Shown: positions 1 to 9,221 of the stretch, one piece after another
How positions within the stretch are numbered: position 1 is the stretch's first letter
Layout of the letters: every line of letters starts with the position of its first letter
Origin: Pseudorhizobium flavum
GTDB taxonomy: Bacteria; Pseudomonadota; Alphaproteobacteria; Rhizobiales; Rhizobiaceae
Direction: 5' to 3'
DNA length: 64,000 nucleotides
Assembly: GCF_902502825.2 (NCBI RefSeq)
Contig: NZ_LR723670.1
Location: forward strand, 3,406,501-3,470,500
Position numbers and translations under genes: made by a program
The notes under the pieces: model-generated
Seen by the model: only the letters and a program-made list of their open reading frames with translations
The model's database searches: none
Told to the model about the DNA's origin: nothing

Positions 1-863
1 GACGTTCGCACAGGTCGGCAAAGGAAAACCTGGCGGTCCGCCCGGCTGCCGCGGGAACCGGAATGGAGCGCCCCTTGCGCGGAACCTCGGACGGCGCCGT
101 CTTCGCCCCGTCCGTCACCTGATGCCACGTCGCCTCCATGGTCGCATCCGCCTGCGGACCAAGCGGCGTGACATAGACGGGCAGGTTTGCCAGCTTCTGC
201 ATCCGATAGTCGGTTTCGGAGTCCAGCGTGGTGACCTCGACATGCCTGCGCAGGAGATCGATGAAGGGCAGGAACAGCCCCCTGTTCAAACCATCCTTGT
301 AGAGGTTTTCGGGCGCGACATTGGATGTGGCGACCAGCACGCAGCCGAGCGAGAAAAGCTCCGTGAACAGACGCGCGAGGATCATCGCGTCGGTAATGTC
401 GGTGACGGAGAACTCGTCGAAGCAGAGCAGCTCCGCTTCCGCATAGATCGATGCGGCGACGGGCGGGATCGGATCAGGATCGCGCACCTCGCCGTTCTTC
501 ACCTTCATTCGATGCTCATGGACCCGGCCATGCACATCCGCCATGAACTCGTGGAAATGGGCACGTCGCTTACGATCGGTCGCCGCCTGCTTGAAGAACA
601 TTTCCATAAGCATGGTCTTGCCGCGGCCAACGCTGCCGTGGATGTAGAGCCCGCGGATCGGTTTGGGCCGTCCGCTGCCCTTGGCAAACAACCAGCCTAG
701 CGCACTCTTCTTCTTGGCAGGCCGAGCATCACGGAGGTCGCCCAGAACCCGGTCCAGCTTGGCCGCCACGTCCAGCTGGGCACGGTCCGGCGTCAGCTTC
801 CCGGCCTCCGACAGGGCCTTCAGCTCCTCTACGACGCTGTGCGTGTAGTCGGGGATTACGTCC
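1..863 (-). CDS. zapE: Cell division protein ZapE / AFG1-like ATPase (3' end outside window)
   Basis: P-loop ATPase of the AFG1/ZapE family; in bacteria ZapE associates with the Z-ring and in mitochondria AFG1 helps turn over respiratory subunits. The frame is open from the ATG at 863 to the window edge, giving about 287 residues of a protein usually near 385, so the C-terminus is missing. Visible are a Walker A (GSVGRGKTMLM, about residue 75), a Walker B-like LLCFDEFSVTD, and the sensor stretch ATSNVAPENLY. An in-frame TAA ten codons upstream makes the ATG at 863 the only ATG start. It lies 29 bp downstream of the lipoprotein gene on the same strand. In rhizobia this gene lies near TCA-cycle genes, which fits the sdh operon upstream. 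Confidence 0.9.
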
Positions 864-892
864 ATGAAATGCTGCAGCGTTCCCTGCGCCGG

Positions 893-1420
893 TTAGCGGC
901 TCAGGCTGACCGGTTGGCCCGAATTGGTGGTGCCGTCGAAGCGGTTCTCGGCCGACTTGTAAACGCGGCCGATCACGTTGCCCGAGCGATCCTTGAACTG
1001 CACCATCTTGCCCGACACTTCCCAGGATCCCATGGCCGTGAGCTCTCCCGCACAACCGCGAGTGCCGCCGCGGGAACCGCTGCCGAGATTGGTGAGCGTC
1101 AGGAACATGTCGCAGGATGAACCGGCATAGGAGACGCGCCAGTTCCCGACCATCTGTTCCTTGGTCACATCGAGCGCCGTGGCCGGAGCGGCCGAAGCAT
1201 TCGGATCGAGTGCGGCAGTCTCCTGCTGCGGAGCCGTCGGGAACTGGCTTGCACCACCCGGCGGCGGCAGCTGGTTGGACTGTACCGAGGGGACGGGCTG
1301 CGCCTGCAGGGGAGCGGGCTGTGACGGCAGATTATCGTACGGGCTATAGGAAGTACGCTGGCAACCCGCCAGGGCGACGGCGACTACCAAGCCGGTTGCG
1401 ACATATCTGAACTTCATCAT
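893..1420 (-). CDS. Omp19-like outer-membrane lipoprotein, Inh/AprI protease-inhibitor family
   Basis: 175-residue lipoprotein. A hydrophobic signal ends in the lipobox LAGC with the acylated Cys at residue 20. A Pro/Gln-rich linker (about residues 25-80) follows, then a small beta-barrel domain (about 85-175) with [17 protein letters not shown] and a paired Cys in [13 protein letters not shown], the hallmark of the AprI/Inh metalloprotease inhibitor fold. Brucella Omp19 has the same architecture and is reported to inhibit host proteases; inhibition here is inference from family. The start is MM at 1420. It sits between zapE and the sdh operon, separated from sdhB by 164 bp with a terminator-like hairpin, so it probably has its own promoter. 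Confidence 0.85.
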   Translation of the reverse strand: MMKFRYVATGLVVAVALAGCQRTSYSPYDNLPSQPAPLQAQPVPSVQSNQLPPPGGASQFPTAPQQETAALDPNASAAPATALDVTKEQMVGNWRVSYAGSSCDMFLTLTNLGSGSRGGTRGCAGELTAMGSWEVSGKMVQFKDRSGNVIGRVYKSAENRFDGTTNSGQPVSLSR

Positions 1421-1500
1421 TCACTCCGATCTTTGCCTGCTGCCGTTGCTATGGATGAAAGACGGCGGAATTATCGCGAAGAGCTGTCCCAAATCAAGAC

Positions 1501-1520
1501 AGGGCGGAACTCTCCGCCCT
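1501..1520 (-). terminator. Hairpin downstream of sdhB, probable sdh operon terminator
   Basis: Perfect 8-bp stem (AGGGCGGA / TCCGCCCT) with a 4-nt loop, 65 bp past the sdhB stop. On the minus strand it is followed by a modest T-rich stretch (GTCTTGATTT), so it is a plausible but weak intrinsic terminator. Confidence 0.5.
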
Positions 1521-1584
1521 GAGGTGCCCTTGATGCGGAACATGGGCCAGCGCTGCTCAACATCAAGCGATGACCCGTATTTCT

Positions 1585-2364
1585 CTAGAGGCGGCGCTCG
1601 ACCATCATCTTCTTGATCTCTGCAATCGCCTTGGCCGGGTTCAATCCCTTCGGACAGGTCTGTGCGCAGTTCATGATCGTATGGCAGCGATAGAGCCGGA
1701 ACGGATCCTCGAGGTTGTCCAGACGCTCGCCCTTCGCCTCATCGCGCGAGTCGATGAGCCAGCGATAGGCCTGCAGCAGGACGGCCGGGCCGAGATAGCG
1801 GTCGCCGTTCCACCAGTAGCTCGGACAGGAGGTGGAGCAGCAGGCGCAGAGAATGCACTCGTAGAGCCCGTCGAGCTTCAGCCGGTCCTCATGGCTCTGC
1901 TTCCACTCCTTCGCCGGCGGCGGCGAAACCGTCTTCAGCCAAGGCTCGATCGAGCGGTGCTGGGCGTAGAAGTTCGTCAGGTCCGGCACGAGGTCCTTCA
2001 CCACCGGCATATGCGGCAGCGGGTAAACCTTCACCGTGCCGTTGATGTCGTCCATGCCCTTGGTGCAGGCCAGCGTGTTCGAGCCGTCGATGTTCATCGC
2101 GCACGAGCCGCAGATACCCTCACGGCAGGAGCGGCGGAGCGTCAGGGTCGGATCGATGTTGTTCTTGATGTAGAGAAGGCCATCGAGCACCATCGGTCCG
2201 CAGTCGTCGATGTCGACATAGTAGGTGTCGATCCGCGGGTTCTGGCCGTCGTCCGGATTCCAGCGATAGATCCGGTACTCGCGAAGATTGGTGGCGCCGT
2301 CCGGCTTCGGCCAGACCTTGCCTTCGGTCATCTGCGAGTTTTTCGGTAGAGCGAGTTCAACCAT
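1585..2364 (-). CDS. sdhB: Succinate dehydrogenase iron-sulfur subunit
   Basis: 259-residue iron-sulfur subunit of respiratory complex II; it passes electrons from SdhA flavin to quinone at the inner membrane. The 2Fe-2S ligands are C80, C85, C88 and C100 (CREGICGSC then a distal Cys). The C-terminal ferredoxin domain carries the 4Fe-4S and 3Fe-4S ligands in [12 protein letters not shown] (from residue 170) and [14 protein letters not shown]. Length is normal for the family. It is last in sdhCDAB, 18 bp after sdhA. Confidence 0.97.
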   Translation of the reverse strand: MVELALPKNSQMTEGKVWPKPDGATNLREYRIYRWNPDDGQNPRIDTYYVDIDDCGPMVLDGLLYIKNNIDPTLTLRRSCREGICGSCAMNIDGSNTLACTKGMDDINGTVKVYPLPHMPVVKDLVPDLTNFYAQHRSIEPWLKTVSPPPAKEWKQSHEDRLKLDGLYECILCACCSTSCPSYWWNGDRYLGPAVLLQAYRWLIDSRDEAKGERLDNLEDPFRLYRCHTIMNCAQTCPKGLNPAKAIAEIKKMMVERRL

Positions 2365-2382
2365 GTCCGGGTCCTCTCGGGA

Positions 2383-4236
2383 TCAGTAGACGCGGGCCTT
2401 GGGCTCGATCTTCGCAGGATCGATGCCATCGGCAATGAGTTCCGTATGAACCGGGCGATAGTCCAGCTTCACGTCGCCAGCTTCGTTGACCCAGGCAAGC
2501 GTATGCTTGCGCCAGTTCACGTCGTCGCGACCGCCGAACGGGCCTTCCGTAAAGTCCTCGCGGGCGTGGCTGCCACGGCTTTCCTTGCGTGCTTCGGCGC
2601 CGTAGACGGTGGTGATGGCGTTCGCCATCAGGTTCTCCAGCTCCAGCGTCTCCACGAGGTCGGAATTCCAGATCATCGATCGGTCGGTGACCTTGACGTC
2701 CTTCAGTTCTCCCCAGATCGCTGACATGCGGCGGCAGCCGGATTCCAGCGACTCCTGCGTGCGGAAGACGGCAGCATCTTCCTGCATGGTTCGCTGCATC
2801 TTGTCGCGCAGCACCGCCGTCGGCGTCCCGCCATTGGCGTTCCGCAGCCGGTCGAAGCGATCCATGATCTTGTCGCAGGCGGCAGTGTTGAGTGCCGGCA
2901 CGGGTGCTGCCCGGTCGATCACGTCGCCTGCCCGGATCGCGGCGGCGCGGCCGAAGACGACAAGGTCGATCAGCGAGTTCGAGCCGAGACGGTTGGCGCC
3001 GTGAACCGACGCGCAGCCCGCCTCGCCGACAGCCATCAGGCCAGGGGCAATCCGCTCCGGATTGGCACTATCCGCGTTCAGGACCTCACCCCAGAAGTTC
3101 GTCGGGATGCCGCCCATGTTGTAGTGCACGGTCGGCAGGACCGGGATCGGCTCGCGGGTCACGTCGACGCCAGCGAAGATCTTGGCGCTCTCCGAGATAC
3201 CCGGCAGGCGTTCGTGCAGAACAGCTGGATCCAGGTGATCGAGATGCAGGAAGATGTGGTCCTTGTTCTTGCCGACGCCGCGCCCCTCGCGGATCTCCAG
3301 CGTCATGCAGCGGGAAACGACATCGCGCGAAGCCAGGTCCTTGGCGGAGGGCGCATAGCGTTCCATGAAACGCTCGCCTTCGGAGTTGACGAGGTAGCCG
3401 CCCTCGCCGCGCGCGCCTTCGGTAATCAGACAGCCGGATCCGTAGATGCCGGTCGGATGGAACTGGACGAACTCCATGTCCTGCAGCGGCAGCCCGGCAC
3501 GCGCGATCATGCCGCCACCGTCTCCGGTGCAGGTATGCGCGGAAGTCGCCGAGAAGTAGGCGCGGCCATAACCACCGGTTGCCAGCACCACCATCTTGGC
3601 GGCGAAGCGATGGATCGTGCCGTCGTCCAGATTCCAGGCGACGACCCCTGTGCAGCGGCCGTCATCTGACATGATCAGGTCGAGCGCGAAATACTCGATG
3701 AAGAATTCGGCGTTGTTGCGCAGCGACTGGCCGTAGAGCGTGTGAAGGATTGCGTGTCCTGTACGGTCTGCGGCAGCGCAGGTGCGCTGCACCGGCGGGC
3801 CGGCGCCGTAGTTCTGCATGTGGCCGCCGAACGGCCGCTGGTAGATCTTGCCTTCCTCGTTACGCGAGAACGGCACGCCGTAGTGCTCCAGTTCGTAGAC
3901 TGCCTTCGGCGCTTCCATGGCGAGATACTGCATCGCATCGACGTCGCCGAGCCAGTCGGAACCCTTGACGGTATCGTAGAGGTGCCACTGCCAGCAATCC
4001 GGCGTCATGTTGGTCAGCGAGGCGGCGATACCACCCTGTGCAGCCACGGTGTGCGAACGCGTCGGGAAGACCTTGGTGATGCAGGCCGTCTTGAAGCCCT
4101 GCTCGGCCATGCCGAGCGTCGCCCGGAGGCCCGCGCCGCCGGCGCCCACGACAATTACGTCATAGGAGTGGTCGACATAGGTATAGGCCTTGCCGGTCTG
4201 GGATGTCCCCTGCGCAATGGGAGTGATCGATGCCAT
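2383..4236 (-). CDS. sdhA: Succinate dehydrogenase flavoprotein subunit
   Basis: 617-residue catalytic subunit of complex II oxidising succinate to fumarate on the cytoplasmic face of the membrane. The dinucleotide-binding GAGGAG is at residues 31-36, and the motif [10 protein letters not shown] places the covalent FAD-linking histidine at H62. [21 protein letters not shown] and the late [10 protein letters not shown] region are typical of SdhA/FrdA. Full length. It begins 6 bp after the sdhD stop and precedes sdhB by 18 bp, so all four subunits are one transcript. Confidence 0.98.
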   Translation of the reverse strand: MASITPIAQGTSQTGKAYTYVDHSYDVIVVGAGGAGLRATLGMAEQGFKTACITKVFPTRSHTVAAQGGIAASLTNMTPDCWQWHLYDTVKGSDWLGDVDAMQYLAMEAPKAVYELEHYGVPFSRNEEGKIYQRPFGGHMQNYGAGPPVQRTCAAADRTGHAILHTLYGQSLRNNAEFFIEYFALDLIMSDDGRCTGVVAWNLDDGTIHRFAAKMVVLATGGYGRAYFSATSAHTCTGDGGGMIARAGLPLQDMEFVQFHPTGIYGSGCLITEGARGEGGYLVNSEGERFMERYAPSAKDLASRDVVSRCMTLEIREGRGVGKNKDHIFLHLDHLDPAVLHERLPGISESAKIFAGVDVTREPIPVLPTVHYNMGGIPTNFWGEVLNADSANPERIAPGLMAVGEAGCASVHGANRLGSNSLIDLVVFGRAAAIRAGDVIDRAAPVPALNTAACDKIMDRFDRLRNANGGTPTAVLRDKMQRTMQEDAAVFRTQESLESGCRRMSAIWGELKDVKVTDRSMIWNSDLVETLELENLMANAITTVYGAEARKESRGSHAREDFTEGPFGGRDDVNWRKHTLAWVNEAGDVKLDYRPVHTELIADGIDPAKIEPKARVY

Positions 4237-4242
4237 GGCGGA

Positions 4243-4623
4243 TTATCCTGCAAATGCGATTTTCAGGACGGCGATAAGACAGAGACCGCCGATCAGAAGC
4301 GAGAAGGAAGCGTTGAGGATGAGAAGCACGACCTTCATACCCTCGTTATGGACATAGTCCTGGATCACCTCTTCCATGCCGAGGCGCATGTGGATCACCG
4401 TCGCCAGCACCGTCAGCGCGTTGATCGCGGCGACGAAGGGGTTGGCCAGAGCGCCCACGACCTCTGCATAGGGACGACCCACATACATGATCAGGAAGAC
4501 GATGTAGAAAAGGACGAGCGGAACAAGCGCGACCGATGTGGTGCGAACTTTCCAGAAGTGATCAGTGCCGCTTTTGGCAGAGCCAAGGCCGCGGACCTTG
4601 CCGAGGGGCGTACGCATATCCAT
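4243..4623 (-). CDS. sdhD: Succinate dehydrogenase membrane anchor subunit
   Basis: 126-residue hydrophobic anchor that, with SdhC, holds haem b and the quinone site. Three membrane segments are visible: about residues 30-50, 60-80 and 98-122. The motif IHMRLGMEEVIQDYVH carries the conserved His and Tyr region of SdhD. The start at 4623 (MDMRTPLG) is preceded by GGAGAA; the frame stays open upstream through sdhC, but only this start gives a normal-size subunit. Confidence 0.93.
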   Translation of the reverse strand: MDMRTPLGKVRGLGSAKSGTDHFWKVRTTSVALVPLVLFYIVFLIMYVGRPYAEVVGALANPFVAAINALTVLATVIHMRLGMEEVIQDYVHNEGMKVVLLILNASFSLLIGGLCLIAVLKIAFAG

Positions 4624-4633
4624 GAACTTCTCC

Positions 4634-5026
4634 TCAGCGAACCATGACGACGACGATCCAGACGAGGATCGTGAGCGCGATCGAAGCGGCGAGATTGGCC
4701 TTGGCGAGCTTCGTGGAGAATTCCTTCTCGAAACCGTAGCCGAGATCCCACATGATGTGGCGCAGGCCGCCGAGCAGGTGGTGCAGCAAGGCCCAGGTAA
4801 AGCCGAAGAGGATGATCTGGCCGACCAGCGATCCAAACAGCGCGTTCGCCTGGTTGAAGCTCTCCTCACCGGAAGCAGCGGCGACGAGCCAGGCTGCGAT
4901 GAGTATCATGCCGAAGTAGAGAGCAGCACCGGTGATGCGGTGCATGATCGACATCGCCATGGTTGGAATGAACCTGTAAACCTGCAGATGCGGCGACAGG
5001 GGCCGGTTTTTCGTCACATTCGCCAT
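4634..5026 (-). CDS. sdhC: Succinate dehydrogenase cytochrome b556 subunit
   Basis: 130-residue membrane subunit, first gene of sdhCDAB. The family signature RPLSPHLQVYR near the N-terminus and SIMHRITG before the first membrane segment are clear, as is the haem-region HHLLGGLRHIMWD. Three membrane spans. The start MANVTKNRP at 5026 matches the family N-terminus and has GAGG upstream; a longer frame to 5098 reads into the promoter region and has no family similarity. The operon promoter must lie in 5027-5307. Confidence 0.93.
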   Translation of the reverse strand: MANVTKNRPLSPHLQVYRFIPTMAMSIMHRITGAALYFGMILIAAWLVAAASGEESFNQANALFGSLVGQIILFGFTWALLHHLLGGLRHIMWDLGYGFEKEFSTKLAKANLAASIALTILVWIVVVMVR

Positions 5027-5275
5027 CAGGACCTCGCGGCGTTGAAGCGGCATGCGGGCGTTGCACCCGCCAATGCACCATGCCGAAGAAATGTGCATTG
5101 CATCATTGATGCGTGGTTTAATGCCCGATATACCCTACGACAAGCGAATTCAAACGGATTTCAAATTTAAATCGATTGGGGTCGAAACCCTTCAATCCCC
5201 GCCTCTTCCGCCCCGCGGATTAACCAAATCCGGCAATAGCCCCACAGCCATGGCGACTTCCCTAGGATAACTGTG

Positions 5276-5291
5276 TTAACCTTCCGTTAAC
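5276..5291 (+). promoter_or_regulatory. CtrA-type box TTAA-N7-TTAAC
   Basis: TTAA at 5276-5279, exactly seven bases, TTAA at 5287-5290 then C: a complete match to the CtrA recognition sequence TTAA-N7-TTAAC of alphaproteobacteria. It lies 17 bp before the ATG of the small secreted protein, so if used as an activator site the transcript would start inside the gene; repression or chance are alternatives. Confidence 0.45.
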
Positions 5292-5307
5292 GCTTGAACC
5301 GGAGGTC

Positions 5308-5661
5308 ATGATGACCGGAAAACCTTTCACGGTGGCCGCACTCGCATGCGCCCTCGCCATATCCGCGACCTATCCCGCTTTTGCCGGAAACGGCTGGAAC
5401 AGCTCCTCGCGCGGCTTCGGCCATCACCACTATCACAAGGCCGGTCCGTCCGTAGGCTATTCCAGCCCTGTTACGGATCTTCGACGCATCGGTACGTTCA
5501 GCCGATCCGTCTGGGTCATCAATCGCAACCAGCCAGCAACGCCCGCACCGATTCTCGCACCCAAGGCAACAGTCATCCACGTCGACAGCGGCCTGAGGCT
5601 CGGGGGATCGGCGAATGCATGTTCTTACGAAGCCGGCGTCTGCGTCATCCGCGGCAACTAG
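5308..5661 (+). CDS. Small secreted protein with a His-rich stretch, function unknown
   Basis: 117 residues. A clear Sec signal peptide ends ATYPAFA-G near residue 26. The mature part begins with Gly/Ser/His-rich GFGHHHYHKAG and ends with a Cys pair (NACSYEAGVCVIRGN) that could form a disulfide. I do not recognise the family. A good ribosome site (GGAGG, 4 bp before) supports the ATG at 5308. The last four bases overlap the convergent methyltransferase gene. The His cluster could bind a metal, but that is speculation. A CtrA-type box lies immediately upstream. Confidence 0.75.
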   Translation: MMTGKPFTVAALACALAISATYPAFAGNGWNSSSRGFGHHHYHKAGPSVGYSSPVTDLRRIGTFSRSVWVINRNQPATPAPILAPKATVIHVDSGLRLGGSANACSYEAGVCVIRGN

Positions 5662-6302
5662 GTGAACCGCCAGACCGTCGTCTTCTTCACCTCGCTGTCT
5701 TCCAGCGCCCGCGTGACCGACACCTCATAGGTCGCAAGCCCCTCGAGGCAGTCCTTCGGTAGGTAGCTCCGGCCCGGATCGCCGACCAGCACGACAACAC
5801 CCTGCCCGGCCAGCCGCTTGAACCAGGGCAGGAGACTATCCGCAAAGCTCTTGTCGTAGAACACGTCGCCTGCCAGAATCACGTCGGCATCGACAGCGCA
5901 GCCGACCACGTCCATATCGGTGCAATGAAGCCCCACTCCGTTAGCCGCAGCATTCAACGCAGCGGCGTCAGAGCTCCACGGGTCGATATCGGCTGCAAGG
6001 ACGTCCACCGCCCCCGCAAGGCCGGCCGCGATGGCGACGAGACCGGAGCCCGTCGCAACATCCAGCACGCGTTTTCCCCTCACAGTCTCCGGATGATCGA
6101 GGATGTAGCGCGCCAGTCCCTGACCGCCGGCCCAGGCAAAGGCCCAGAAGGGAGGAGGAAGGCCGATCTCTTCCAGTTCATCCTCCGTCTTCTGCCAGAG
6201 GTCATGCGCCTCGTCCGCAAGATACAGCCGGATCTCCGGCACATGCGGCGGCGCCTGCAGCGTCGTGTTGGCAAGAATGAAGCTGCGCGGATCGGTCTTC
6301 AC
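5658..6302 (-). CDS. Class I SAM methyltransferase, METTL20-like (ETF-beta lysine methyltransferase homologue)
   Basis: About 214 residues. SAM motif I is VLDVATGSG (about residues 79-87), with an acidic ADIDP at the end of strand 2. The block LPPPFWAFAWAGGQGLARYILDHP is characteristic of the METTL20 branch of protein-lysine methyltransferases. The Agrobacterium homologue is reported to methylate ETF-beta and ribosomal L7/L12; the same targets here are inference. I chose the GTG at 6302 (family-like VKTDPRSFIL) because an ATG at 6374 would put 24 unrelated residues inside the EVE gene. It lies just after the EVE gene on the same strand and overlaps the convergent secreted-protein gene by 4 bp. 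Confidence 0.82.
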   Translation of the reverse strand: MKTDPRSFILANTTLQAPPHVPEIRLYLADEAHDLWQKTEDELEEIGLPPPFWAFAWAGGQGLARYILDHPETVRGKRVLDVATGSGLVAIAAGLAGAVDVLAADIDPWSSDAAALNAAANGVGLHCTDMDVVGCAVDADVILAGDVFYDKSFADSLLPWFKRLAGQGVVVLVGDPGRSYLPKDCLEGLATYEVSVTRALEDSEVKKTTVWRFT

Positions 6303-6309
6303 GCCGAGG

Positions 6310-6750
6310 TCATTCCGGCGAGCGAGGCGGATTCTCCAACCCGCCGAGGCGGCAAATCTCCAGGTATTCTTCATCCGTCACGGGCTGCACGGACAGCCGC
6401 ATGGAGGTCACCAGCGACATCGTCTTGAACTTCGGGTTCGCCTTGATGTCCTTCAGCGTCACCGGCTTCGGCATGTCGCACACGGCACGGATGTCGACGC
6501 AGTCCCAGCGTGCGTCATCCCCTGCCGTGGAATCGGGATGGCTGAGTGCGCAGACCTCGACGATCCCGACGATCTCCAGCCCCTCGTTGGAATGATAGAA
6601 GAAGCCCTTATCGCCGAGCGTCATTGCCCGCATGTTGTTGCGGGCCTGGTAGTTGCGAACGCCTGTCCATTCCTCGCCGGCCTGTCCCTTGGCCTTCTGC
6701 ATTTCCCAGGACCAGACATTCGGCTCGGACTTGAAAAGCCAGTACGCCAT
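6310..6750 (-). CDS. EVE domain protein (PUA-like fold)
   Basis: 146-residue single-domain EVE protein. The opening MAYWLFKSEP and WTGVRNYQARNNMRAM are the family signature, followed by GFFYHSN and the characteristic VTLKDIKANP. The domain is structurally related to PUA/YTH modified-base readers and to human THYN1; the substrate of stand-alone bacterial versions is not established. It lies 4 bp after the YciI-family gene, within a minus-strand run from tsaD to the methyltransferase. Confidence 0.9.
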   Translation of the reverse strand: MAYWLFKSEPNVWSWEMQKAKGQAGEEWTGVRNYQARNNMRAMTLGDKGFFYHSNEGLEIVGIVEVCALSHPDSTAGDDARWDCVDIRAVCDMPKPVTLKDIKANPKFKTMSLVTSMRLSVQPVTDEEYLEICRLGGLENPPRSPE

Positions 6751-6754
6751 TGTC

Positions 6755-7048
6755 TCAGGCCTCCGGCTTGTTGAAGACCCAGTTGTAGGGCTTCACCTCG
6801 ACCTTCTCAAAGAGGCCCGCTTGGTAATACGGATCGGCTTCGGCAAGCGCTCTCGCTGCCGCCATGTCTTCCGCCTCGACGATCACGAGGCTGCCGTTCG
6901 GCTTGCCGTCGTCGTCAAGGAAAGGACCTGCCATCTTCAGCGTGCCGTCGGCATTCAGCTTGTTAAGGTGCTCGAGATGCGCCGGGCGGGTGTCCATTCG
7001 TACGTTGAGATGGCCGGGCTTGTCGGTGCAGAGGAAGGCGAAAAGCAT
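6755..7048 (-). CDS. YciI-family protein
   Basis: 97-residue YciI-like ferredoxin-fold protein (MLFAFLCTDKPG, then RPAHLEHL with the conserved His, and AEADPYYQAGLFEKVEVKPYNWVF at the C-terminus). The biochemical role is not established for this branch. A start at 7072 would overlap gpsA by 4 bp, but the ATG at 7048 has GGAGAG at proper distance and gives the usual family length, so it is preferred. It is translated downstream of gpsA on the same strand. Confidence 0.88.
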   Translation of the reverse strand: MLFAFLCTDKPGHLNVRMDTRPAHLEHLNKLNADGTLKMAGPFLDDDGKPNGSLVIVEAEDMAAARALAEADPYYQAGLFEKVEVKPYNWVFNKPEA

Positions 7049-7068
7049 CTGGGAATTCTCTCCGTTGG

Positions 7069-8055
7069 TCATTCGGTGGTGATCGGACGGGTCATCAGCC
7101 GCTCGACCGCTTCGGGTATGGCAAGTTTCCCGGCGATGATGTCGGCAACGGCATTGGTGATCGGCAAGTCCACGCCTTGCCTTCTGCCCAGGTCAGCGGC
7201 GACCGCCGCCGCGAACGCACCTTCGACCAGTTCGCTGCTCCCGCCATTATGCGTCTGCTGGCCGAGCGCGATACCGTAGCGAAGGTTGCGGGACTGCTGG
7301 CTGGTCCCCGTCAGGACGAGATCACCCAATCCCGACAGTCCACGCACCGTCTCCGCTTTCCCGCCCATGCCGTCCACCAGACGCGACATCTCGGCAAGTC
7401 CGCGGGAAATGAGGGCTGCACGCGCGGATTCACCGAGCCCCGCTCCCTCCACGATTCCACAGGCAATCGCCAAGACATTCTTGAGAGCACCGCCCAGCTG
7501 GACACCGATACGGTCTGCCGACGAATAGAGCCGGAATGTCGGGGTCGAGAGTGACTCGGCCAGCCTTTCGGCAAGCTCGGCATCGCGCGCCGCGATGGTC
7601 ATCGCCGTCGGCAGGCCGCGGACGATATCCGCCGCGAAGCCAGGCCCGCTCAGCGCAGCAATTGGCCTGTCACTCAACTCCCGCTCCAGCACATCGGTCA
7701 GCAACGCTCCGGATGCACGCTCCAGCCCCTTGGCACAGGTGACGACGGCAGCATCATGTTTGAGATAGGGAGCATAATGGCGGGCGGCATCGGCCTGCGC
7801 CTGCGACGGCATTGCAAAGAGGACGATGTCCGCCTCTGAAATCGCATCTGGCTCCGCCGAAAACTCCAGCGCATCCGGAAGCGGAACACCCGGCAGGGCT
7901 CCGTCATGCATCCGCAAGTCGCGCAGATCACTCATCAGGGCCGGATTGCGGCCGACCAGCGTGACCTTGAGGCGGTCCTGCAGGGCCATGACCGCGGCGA
8001 GCGCCGTACCGAAGGCTCCGGCTCCAATGACGACCACGTTCTCGGATGCCGTCAT
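7069..8055 (-). CDS. gpsA: Glycerol-3-phosphate dehydrogenase [NAD(P)+]
   Basis: 328 residues. Reduces dihydroxyacetone phosphate to sn-glycerol-3-phosphate for phospholipid synthesis. The N-terminal Rossmann motif is [13 protein letters not shown]. The catalytic-domain block [21 protein letters not shown] contains the active lysine, and [11 protein letters not shown] is diagnostic. Start at 8055 overlaps the tsaD stop by 4 bp (ATGA), indicating translational coupling. The frame extends further upstream inside tsaD but without homology. Confidence 0.96.
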   Translation of the reverse strand: MTASENVVVIGAGAFGTALAAVMALQDRLKVTLVGRNPALMSDLRDLRMHDGALPGVPLPDALEFSAEPDAISEADIVLFAMPSQAQADAARHYAPYLKHDAAVVTCAKGLERASGALLTDVLERELSDRPIAALSGPGFAADIVRGLPTAMTIAARDAELAERLAESLSTPTFRLYSSADRIGVQLGGALKNVLAIACGIVEGAGLGESARAALISRGLAEMSRLVDGMGGKAETVRGLSGLGDLVLTGTSQQSRNLRYGIALGQQTHNGGSSELVEGAFAAAVAADLGRRQGVDLPITNAVADIIAGKLAIPEAVERLMTRPITTE

Positions 8056-9149
8056 GCCTTCGCTCCTCGTTTGCCGGACCCGAGCACGGTCTGTGCGCTC
8101 ATATCGAGTGGCCAGCGCGACCGCGGCTGGACATCGAGCGGATCGGAGGGAAGGTCCACTGCCATACGCTCCAGACCCGCCCAGGCGATCATCGCGGCAT
8201 TGTCGGTGCAAAGTCGCATCGGCGGCGCCACGAAGCGAAAGCCGTGTTCGATGCAGAGAGCCTGCAAGGTACGCCGGATCTCCTGGTTAGCAGCCACCCC
8301 GCCTGCGACCACCAAGGCCGGCTGAATGCGGTTGTCGGCATATTCGGTGCGGAATCGCGCGAGGCCACGGCCGATCCGGTCCTGCAGCGTCCGCGAGATC
8401 GCCTTCTGGAACGAGGCGCAGATATCGGCGACATCCTTTTCGCTGAGCGGGGCGATCTCTGTCGCCGCCTGCCGGACCGCGGTCTTCAGCCCGGAGAACG
8501 AGAAGTCGAGCCGCGCTTCCCCGACCAGCGGCCGCGGCAGCTTGAAGCGATCCGGATCCCCTTCCTGCGCCGCGCGCTCTACGGCAGGTCCGCCGGGATA
8601 GGGCAGGCCCAGGAGCTTAGCGGTCTTGTCAAACGCTTCGCCAAGCGCATCGTCTATCGTCGTGCCCCAGCGTTCATACTCTCCGGCACCGCGCACCAGG
8701 ACGAGCTGCGTGTGCCCCCCGGAGACCAGCAGCATCAGGTAGGGAAATGCGAGGCCGTCCGTCAGCCGGGCGGTCAGCGCATGACCCTCGAGGTGGTTGA
8801 TGGCAAAGAGAGGCTTGCCGGTGACCCGGGCGATCGCCTTGCCGGTCATCAGACCGACGATCAGCCCCCCGATCAGGCCGGGCCCGGACGTGGCGGCCAC
8901 CGCATCGATCTCCGAGAGGGAGACCTTTGCCTGCACCAGCGCTTCTTCGACCAGCCCATCCAGCGCCTCGACATGGGCGCGGGCGGCGATCTCCGGCACC
9001 ACACCGCCATAGGCGCTATGCTCGTCGAGCTGCGACAAAACGACATCAGAGAGTATCTCGCCCCGCCCGTCTTCATGCCGGCAGACCACGGCAGCCGCGG
9101 TTTCATCGCAGCTTGTTTCGATGCCGAGGATGCGCAGAAAGGGCATCAT
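8052..9149 (-). CDS. tsaD: tRNA N6-threonylcarbamoyladenosine synthase subunit TsaD
   Basis: 365-residue ASKHA-fold enzyme transferring threonylcarbamoyl to A37 of ANN-decoding tRNAs. It opens [11 protein letters not shown]. The metal-binding HLEGH is at residues 119-123, and SGGHTQL, the PYPGGP block, SFSGLKTAV and a C-terminal [10 protein letters not shown] follow. First gene of a tight minus-strand run (tsaD-gpsA-yciI-EVE-methyltransferase), divergent from hemC across a 72-bp shared promoter region. The same window encodes MtaB, which acts on the product t6A. Confidence 0.97.
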   Translation of the reverse strand: MMPFLRILGIETSCDETAAAVVCRHEDGRGEILSDVVLSQLDEHSAYGGVVPEIAARAHVEALDGLVEEALVQAKVSLSEIDAVAATSGPGLIGGLIVGLMTGKAIARVTGKPLFAINHLEGHALTARLTDGLAFPYLMLLVSGGHTQLVLVRGAGEYERWGTTIDDALGEAFDKTAKLLGLPYPGGPAVERAAQEGDPDRFKLPRPLVGEARLDFSFSGLKTAVRQAATEIAPLSEKDVADICASFQKAISRTLQDRIGRGLARFRTEYADNRIQPALVVAGGVAANQEIRRTLQALCIEHGFRFVAPPMRLCTDNAAMIAWAGLERMAVDLPSDPLDVQPRSRWPLDMSAQTVLGSGKRGAKA

Positions 9150-9221
9150 GAGCCTATCGTTGATTGCGGGACAGGGCGAAGCCGGTTACCAAGGCCTCCG
9201 GTTAACAACGGACGAAAGCGG

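Noticed and set aside
8046..9221. Long open frame upstream of hemC on the plus strand
   Set aside because: It is the antisense of tsaD; only the part from 9222 matches a protein family.
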